This document shows positions 58,901 through 64,000 of a DNA stretch of 64,000 nucleotides, piece after piece. The translations under genes and the position numbers were made by a program. This DNA is from Chrysaora quinquecirrha (taxonomy: Eukaryota; Cnidaria; Scyphozoa; Semaeostomeae; Pelagiidae), in the NCBI GenBank assembly GCA_014526335.1, contig JACTAT010000046.1, positions 229,954 through 293,953 of the forward strand, given 5' to 3'. How positions within the stretch are numbered: position 1 is the first letter of the stretch; every line of letters starts with the position of its first letter. The notes beneath the pieces were generated by a model that had not been told where the DNA came from, did not search any database, and worked only from the letters and a program-made list of their open reading frames with translations.

Positions 58901-61900
58901 GTGTAAAGAGAAGATACTGGACGTTATCAGTGAAACTGGTATTTGCTCATGCACCAACCAAGATTATTTCTTTTCAAACATTCTTACTGGGTAAGTCTTA
59001 GCTGCGACTGCGATTACCTTTGTCTTGTCGCTTATATTTTTCGTAAGATAGAAGCCTCAATTATCTACTGCAATCTATAAATCTCTCTCCATTCATCTTC
59101 ACTTTTCAGAGAATATTCTTCTAAATCGTTCCCATTTTTAGAGAATTTTCGATGAAGGTCTCACCCTGAGTCCCTGGCCAAACGATCAAAAATTGTTGGT
59201 CCAACATTCTAAATTTGCCTTACAACAAATGTTTGACCGTTTGGCCTCGTCCAAAAACATTGCGTGACAAGCAAAAGTAACAAAATGTGTGGCCTGATGT
59301 TATTGAAAAAGTGTTGGACGAGCAATGTTTTTGCACGTGGCCAAACGGTCAAACATTTTGCTTGACCAACAAATCTCAAATGTTGGACCAACAATGTTTG
59401 ATCGTTTTGCCAGGGCTTTAAGCCGGTTTTCCTCTACACTGATATTTTTTTCGCGCAAAGAAGCGGCCATTGTATGTTGCCTCTCAACGCTTCGCTACGC
59501 GCGTTTTGTAAAGTTTGAATGACTACAAATCTTCTGCTGCATCCGTGGGCGCCTGGCAATGAAATCGCGTGAACGCCTTTCTCACGACGTCGATGCAAAC
59601 TGGAACATTGTAGTACCGGATTTCTAGTAGAAGTTAAAAATCTTTTTAACGCATATATTGTTACAAACTGCCGGATAGCCGAGAAGCAAAAACATGATCG
59701 GGAGGAGAGCCTTGGGCTGTATGACTTGGAGAGTTACTCGGTGATTTCATTGAGATCTATAGATCAGAAACATCGTTGACTGTCTGGTCATGCAGTCCTT
59801 GTTCAAATCTGATCTATTGTGGTATATGCCACTCGTGGAAAAATTTAGTTTTCGCCATTTATGACAAATAAATATGGTATGGTGCTGAAGAAGGCTCAAC
59901 AAAGCCGAGAAGCAGAAACATCAAACAGGAGGAGAGCCTTTGGTTGTATGGCTTGGAGAGTTATTCGGTGATTTATTTGAGCTCTATAGCTCAGCGGAAG
60001 CGCTGTTGTTGACTGTCCTGGTTCAAATCCGATCTATTGTAGTATGCCACTCGTGGAAAAATGTATCATAGTGTTTGCCATTCATGACAAACATATTGTT
60101 TAAAAAGCAATAGCAGGTCAACTGCGCGTGGGAAACAAATATCAGCCCAGTGAAAAACTGGGTTTATGAGCAAACACACCGGGTACCTAGGGGCGTAGAG
60201 CTAGGGGTATAGCTGCGGGGATGGCCACCCTTTTTATTGAGAAAAAAGGTCATTTTCACATTTTGGTATGTTCTTCAATGAAATTCACAGAATAGCCCCC
60301 CCCTCCCCTAGTTGTTTTCTATCTCTACACCACTATCCTTCTTCAAACTATGGTCTTGTTAAATGTTTCAAAATTCTTCCTTACGAAAATTTTACTTCAA
60401 ATTTGGATTTAACATCAAGAAAGTTAAGTTTTCCTTTTAATTTTCATTTTGTTTTTTAGAATTGAGAAGCAAGCTGCCACAGTAACAGCTAAAGCACTGG
60501 ACATAATTGCACATATTCTACAAAAACCGCAAATGAGTATACAGAAAAGACCACAGTCCTCATCAAAATCAAAGTCTCTATCGAAAAAGAGAGAGATCTC
60601 ACACTCCAGCAAAACAGAAACACAAATGAATCTATCTGTCCAGGATGATGACCACCCTGATGGAGGATCGGATGGGTTTGCTTTCATTCAGAAATACAAG
60701 AGCCTGATTAAACTACCGAATAAGACCATAAAAGATCTTTTTGCTATTCATATAGACCATGTCCTACCAATAACGACCGGTCAACTACGCTTGGAAATGC
60801 TAAAAAGGATTGTCATTCCCATAATTATTCACTCCGTTCCTTACGTTGGCAAAGATATTGATGTTGTAATTGATCTTTCAAATGTCTTACTCTTAAAATC
60901 AAGTATCGCTGCATGCCCTTTGATATTCGAAAGCGAAGAGTTACTGCAAATATTTCTGCAGAAAAACGGGCTTTGGTGTCTCGAGAAGCTAAGTCTAGAC
61001 GCAGAAATTGGCCCAACAGCGTTGAAAGCGTTACAGCTTCTTGCTTGCTCGCACACGCAAAAGGTCATTCCGAGCAGCGAAGAAAAGTCTGTTAAGATTT
61101 CAAAAGACTTCACTTCAAAGATCAAGGGATCTTCATCAAAGTCATTGAAGGAATTAAGTACTGAGTCTACCTCAGTAAAAGCAATTGAAGCCTTGCTTGC
61201 TTGTGGGGAGAAATTTTTCGACGATGAATTGCACCCGTTGACTGAAAGCGATGCAGCAAAAGAGAGCATTTTTACAAAGCAAAAAACACTGTCTATTTCT
61301 TTATCAATATTGAATATTTACAACGAACTGCTGTTTCGCAGTTTGAATTTCAAAAAAGAATTTATGAACAAGAAATGGCCATTGAAGTGTTTTGAATTGC
61401 TCAAGAAGTTGATAGCATTAGCCGAAGAAGCTGTAAATGCAACGACTGCGGATACGAGCTGCATGGAGCTACATACAACAATAAAGGCCTACCTGGAACA
61501 GCTAAGGCATCTTCTTGTTATATGCTTCAAGTTTTCCACAGGAAATTTAGACAACGAGGTGAGGCATTATACTTATTTCTTTTCTAGCCCATGAGCTATA
61601 AAGGAAATTCTTTTAGTTGCACCATTGGTGGTTAGACACTCTATGTGTATGCGGGGGAAAAATTTCTTAGCTTCTGCGGAGGAGACATTGAAGGCCTAAA
61701 AGAAAGAAATTTCTTTTTCTCTGTTCCCCCTTCGCTGTAAAACTTTCAAAATGGCGGCTAAGTCAAACTTGGGCTCCTGTTTAAGCTCAATTTGTGGTTT
61801 TTGAAGGATACGGAACAGAAAAAGACGATATAATGCAGAAAAAAGCTCTTTCATATCATGAAATTTATGTATACAACTGCAGTGTCTAGCCACCCATGGT

Positions 61901-62829
61901 TGTACAAAACTTCAATATAGCGAAATTAGCGGAAACTTCTTTGGTCATATTTTTATGCTTTTTTCGTCTAACACTCCTCAGCACAGAAAAATCAAAAGAT
62001 AATTCACTTCAATTCAATTTAATTCAATTCATTTTTATTCGTAGAAATACAATTTACAATGATAGAAAGTATTCTACACGGCCCAAGAAAAGCTGAGCTT
62101 ATCTAGCTTGGGCCGCTTCAAAACTAACAAACTAACAAACTAACAAACTAACAAACTAACAAACTAACAAACTAACAAACTTATAATGTTTTGAAACGAG
62201 GCTCTTATGATCTCATAAATGTAGATGAGCAATGATTTTGAAAAAAAAAAACTAGTCCAGGAGCTGTGTTTATAATTCAGGTTTGAGTATTCTAAAATTG
62301 TTAACACGAAAATTTTGAACCTTAAGCTCTCGTCTCGAAAAACATATTTCCTTGTTTGCTAGCGTAAATTTTTTAAAACTTCCTGCCAAAACACGGGTCC
62401 ATGCCCTTTTTCTTGATACGTTAAGTAATCTAAAGCACATGCTAAGACGAAAGTCACCTTTGTTGATTAGCAATAAGATGTTTCTGCAAAAATCCTCCCC
62501 GGCATTAGTCATCTGCCAGAATTTATTAGCAGGGGATCGGAATAGTTTTTGGGGCTGGAAGAAATTCTACATGCAGAAATTAAGGAGAGGGGGGAGGGTA
62601 ATCTTTTATCAGAGACTTAAGATTATAACCTGCATATTTTGCTTTCTAGGCAGTGCCAAGTGTATTGGAGATTCTGAACATGTTGTCTCGTTCATTTGTA
62701 CATGAGATACTTATAGACAGTGCTGTTGGAAAAGATATTTGCACGACGTTGTTACACTGTTGCATTAACCCTAAAAACAAATATGTTTTGACGGAAATGA
62801 GAGAACAAGACCAGCTCAATAACAGTCAG
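52957..62829 (+). CDS. LYST-like protein, N-terminal part (3' partial)
   Basis: Seven exons: 52957-53058, 54421-54515, 55884-56043, 57301-58420, 58828-58990, 60460-61558, 62650-62829. Phases agree and give 973 residues with no stop; the gene runs off the right side. The product is helical and hydrophobic-repeat-like with a charged Ser-rich spacer (RKTRKRHSGSSFKKYTTRDD..). ISETGICSCTNQDYFF followed by KALDIIAHILQK resembles the GICCC region and following helix of LYST, and the basic/Ser block and later LLLKS..LKALQLL stretches occur in the same order. LYST is a BEACH-domain regulator of lysosome-related organelle size (family knowledge); BEACH and WD40 parts are not in the window. The acceptor at 57300 (AAAAAG) is weak, and a small exon could be missing between 56044 and 57300. 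Start at 52957 chosen as first ATG. Confidence 0.62.
53783..53960 (+). mobile_element. tRNA-derived SINE (family B)
   Basis: GTGATGTAATCCAGCTCACT (A-box region) then GTTCAAGCCCAGCCACTG (B box), GAGGTCTCGATTAGTTAACC, and an end CACCTTCATCTTTCAG. In LYST-like intron 1. Confidence 0.7.
54030..54190. repeat. Dispersed repeat with GATTGGTGCATTTTGATCC
   Basis: The order AGCTGACTGGTGTTCAA, GATTGGTGCATTTTGATCC, TTCCACCTTAGTCAATTGCT, TATACTCTGAGGAGTGTC recurs near 56330-56480, partly at 43610-43720, 22230-22410 and 9430-9570. Probably another MITE or SINE body; ends not resolved. Confidence 0.5.
56945..57160 (-). mobile_element. tRNA-derived SINE (family C), inverted
   Basis: Ends with TTTAAACCAAAGACCTTAAA then GGTAACCACTACACTACACT, the reverse complement of the family-C A-box head seen at 20157. 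Body AAAGGGTTTCTTTAACGGTT and GATCATCTGTG also match 17970-18050. In LYST-like intron 3. Confidence 0.55.
58430..58650. repeat. Dispersed copy of the CTATCTCGAA repeat
   Basis: Contains AAACCAATAGTGGCAAGTAA then GCATTTACAGTCAACTCTC and CTACCCTCTATCTCGAGC, matching the array at 26464-27345. In LYST-like intron 4. Confidence 0.7.
59170..59415. mobile_element. MITE with CCAAACGATCAAA ends
   Basis: Left CCCTGGCCAAACGATCAAAA and right GTTTGATCGTTTTGCCAGGG are inverted over about 37 bp with few mismatches (GTTGGTCCAACATT continues the stem). Same family as 13295-13525. In LYST-like intron 5. Confidence 0.75.
59690..60100 (+). mobile_element. Tandem pair of family-A SINEs
   Basis: Two head-to-tail copies, each AGCCGAGAAGCA, GGAGGAGAGCCTT, then the tRNA-like head TGAGCTCTATAGCTCAGCGG (second copy, A box) and GGTTCAAATCCGATCTATTG (B box), then CCACTCGTGGAAAAAT. 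In LYST-like intron 5. Confidence 0.7.
62120..62182. repeat. AAACTAAC short tandem repeat
   Basis: About eight copies of AAACTAAC in LYST-like intron 6. Confidence 0.85.
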
Positions 62830-62859
62830 GTAATAATCATATACACCATTGGGAATTAA

Positions 62860-63075
62860 GTTTTCATGAATGGCAAACGATAGATTTTTCTACTATTGGC
62901 GTGTCACAATAGATGGGATTTGAACCTGGACTGCGTTATCAGAGAGGCAACAACGATTCTACTGACCTAAAGAACCCAATAAAATCGTCGCTTTACTCTC
63001 CAAGGCATACAGCCTATATCCATGAGACAACAGAGCAGTTACAAGAAAACACTCTCCCCCGACAGGATTAAGGCT
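62860..63075 (-). mobile_element. tRNA-derived SINE (family A), inverted
   Basis: GATGGGATTTGAACCTGGAC is the inverted B box; GAGGCAACAACGATTCTACT and GCATACAGCC match other family-A copies. Confidence 0.6.
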
Positions 63076-63091
63076 AAGAAACCCTTCTGTA

Positions 63092-63460
63092 CACTTTTTT
63101 TTTTATAAGCAACTAAGATTTTTGGTCAGTACTCAAAGTTTCTTAGTTTTGGGACAAATTTGGTACTGAAAGTTTCTTAGCAGCTTCTTAGAATCAAAAT
63201 TTTTAAGTGCCAAAACGGGTAATTGACACTTAATTCTACAAATAGAAGAAGCAATACAATTCACGTTTACATCAGCTGTTTTTTCTGTCAAAATAGACAC
63301 TTATGGTGCAACAGAAGTTTGTTTTCTCGATGCTTTATTCCTAATTCTAAAGATTCTTGAGAGTTTCTTACCATTTTTGGTCGAGTACTGAAAGTTTCTT
63401 AACCAATATTGATCTCAGTACTGAGTTTCTTATAAGCGGGTTTCTTATAAAAAATGAGTG
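63092..63460. mobile_element. TA-flanked MITE, TTATAAGAA family
   Basis: Starts CACTTTTTTTTTTATAAGCA and ends TTTCTTATAAAAAATGAGTG, with TA at 63090-63091 and 63461-63462. Shares GAGTTTCTTA and AACCAATATTGATCTCAGTA with the copy at 39533. Confidence 0.75.
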
Positions 63461-63462
63461 TA

Positions 63463-64000
63463 TGTCTATAAATCTACAATTTACAATGAAGTTTTGTACT
63501 ACTCAAAAACAATTTCAAGATAGTGAAAAAAAATCGAACGAAAAAAGCTTGTAACTACTATAGGGCCCGTTCACACTGCGTTTCAGCAGTTTGATGACTA
63601 AGTTTGTCAGACAATTTCCGACTCCCCGTTTATTTTGACCCTTTCCAAGTAGACCCTGAATGCTGTTCCGACCCCCCAGTAATAAGGCACCCAAGAATAA
63701 ACTGCACCCGTTACTGTTTTGTAACATATAGTTACAAGGTAAACCTCAAGTAAATAAATATTTACGAGATAAACCTCTGCGGGAGTTAGGGGTGTACCGG
63801 ATATCCGGTAGGCCAGATAATCCGGCGCCGGATCTCAAATTTGCCAGATATCCGGTTCCGGCCTGAAACTATAAAAAAATTTGGCCGGTAAACCGGATTT
63901 TCTCAATTTTAAAGAATGATATATTAGACAGATGGAGAAAGAGGTAGACAAACAAAAAAAAGAGAACTGGGCTTATTTGGTATCAGTATTTTCTATTTAA
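63463..64000. other. Right end of window, intron or beyond of the LYST-like gene
   Basis: No exon seen. 63780-63900 contains a palindrome-rich repeat (CCGGATATCCGG, GATAATCCGGCGCCGGAT), probably part of another MITE cut by the window end. Confidence 0.45.

Overview
The window looks like nuclear DNA of an invertebrate animal, most likely a cnidarian (anthozoan such as a coral or sea anemone). The base composition is AT-rich, the genes are split by GT..AG introns, and repeats are dense. There is a pair of fibrinogen-related secreted proteins resembling coral skeletal-matrix or mucus proteins. The species cannot be fixed from the sequence alone.

Layout, left to right. (1) 740-11357: two paralogous secreted fibrinogen-like genes point at each other. 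The first is missing its signal-peptide exon, which probably lies left of the window; the second is complete in four exons. Between them lie a broken Penelope-like reverse transcriptase and an intact single-exon gene for a secreted 285-residue cysteine-containing protein I cannot name. (2) 12432-19182, minus strand: a PDCD2 (MYND zinc finger, ribosomal-protein chaperone) homologue in four exons. Its second intron is packed with a diverged ~200-bp satellite and a ~16-bp minisatellite, and exon 2 carries a one-base frameshift in an A-run. (3) 19687-29889, plus strand: an ELL-associated factor (EAF) homologue in eight exons, divergent from PDCD2 across ~500 bp of probable shared promoter. One exon end and one 3' splice site look repeat-derived. 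(4) 31108-50074, plus strand: a large gene, up to 12 exons and about 1155 residues with all splice phases compatible, encoding death domain - 13 leucine-rich repeats - ZU5-like modules with an HFS motif (the PIDD/FIIND autoproteolysis signature) - an unrecognised His-rich tail. This domain order differs from PIDD1, where the death domain is C-terminal, and it is the best candidate for an undescribed system here. Its introns hold two fold-back elements, a 1-kb array with a 10-bp period and an 0.8-kb GATATT array. (5) 52957 to beyond the right half: the 5' part (about 973 residues in seven exons) of a large alpha-helical protein resembling the N-terminal region of LYST (lysosomal trafficking regulator); the BEACH/WD40 end would lie outside the window.

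Most of the rest is mobile DNA: a hAT-type element with a perfect 8-bp target duplication, a family of TA-flanked MITEs with a TTATAAGAA core, palindromic MITEs, and three tRNA-derived SINE families with recognisable A/B boxes. No genuine tRNA, rRNA or CRISPR was seen. Exon coordinates were derived by hand from splice signals and phase agreement, so individual edges could be off, but reading frames close exactly for the EAF, fibrinogen-like, and death-domain/LRR/ZU5 models.
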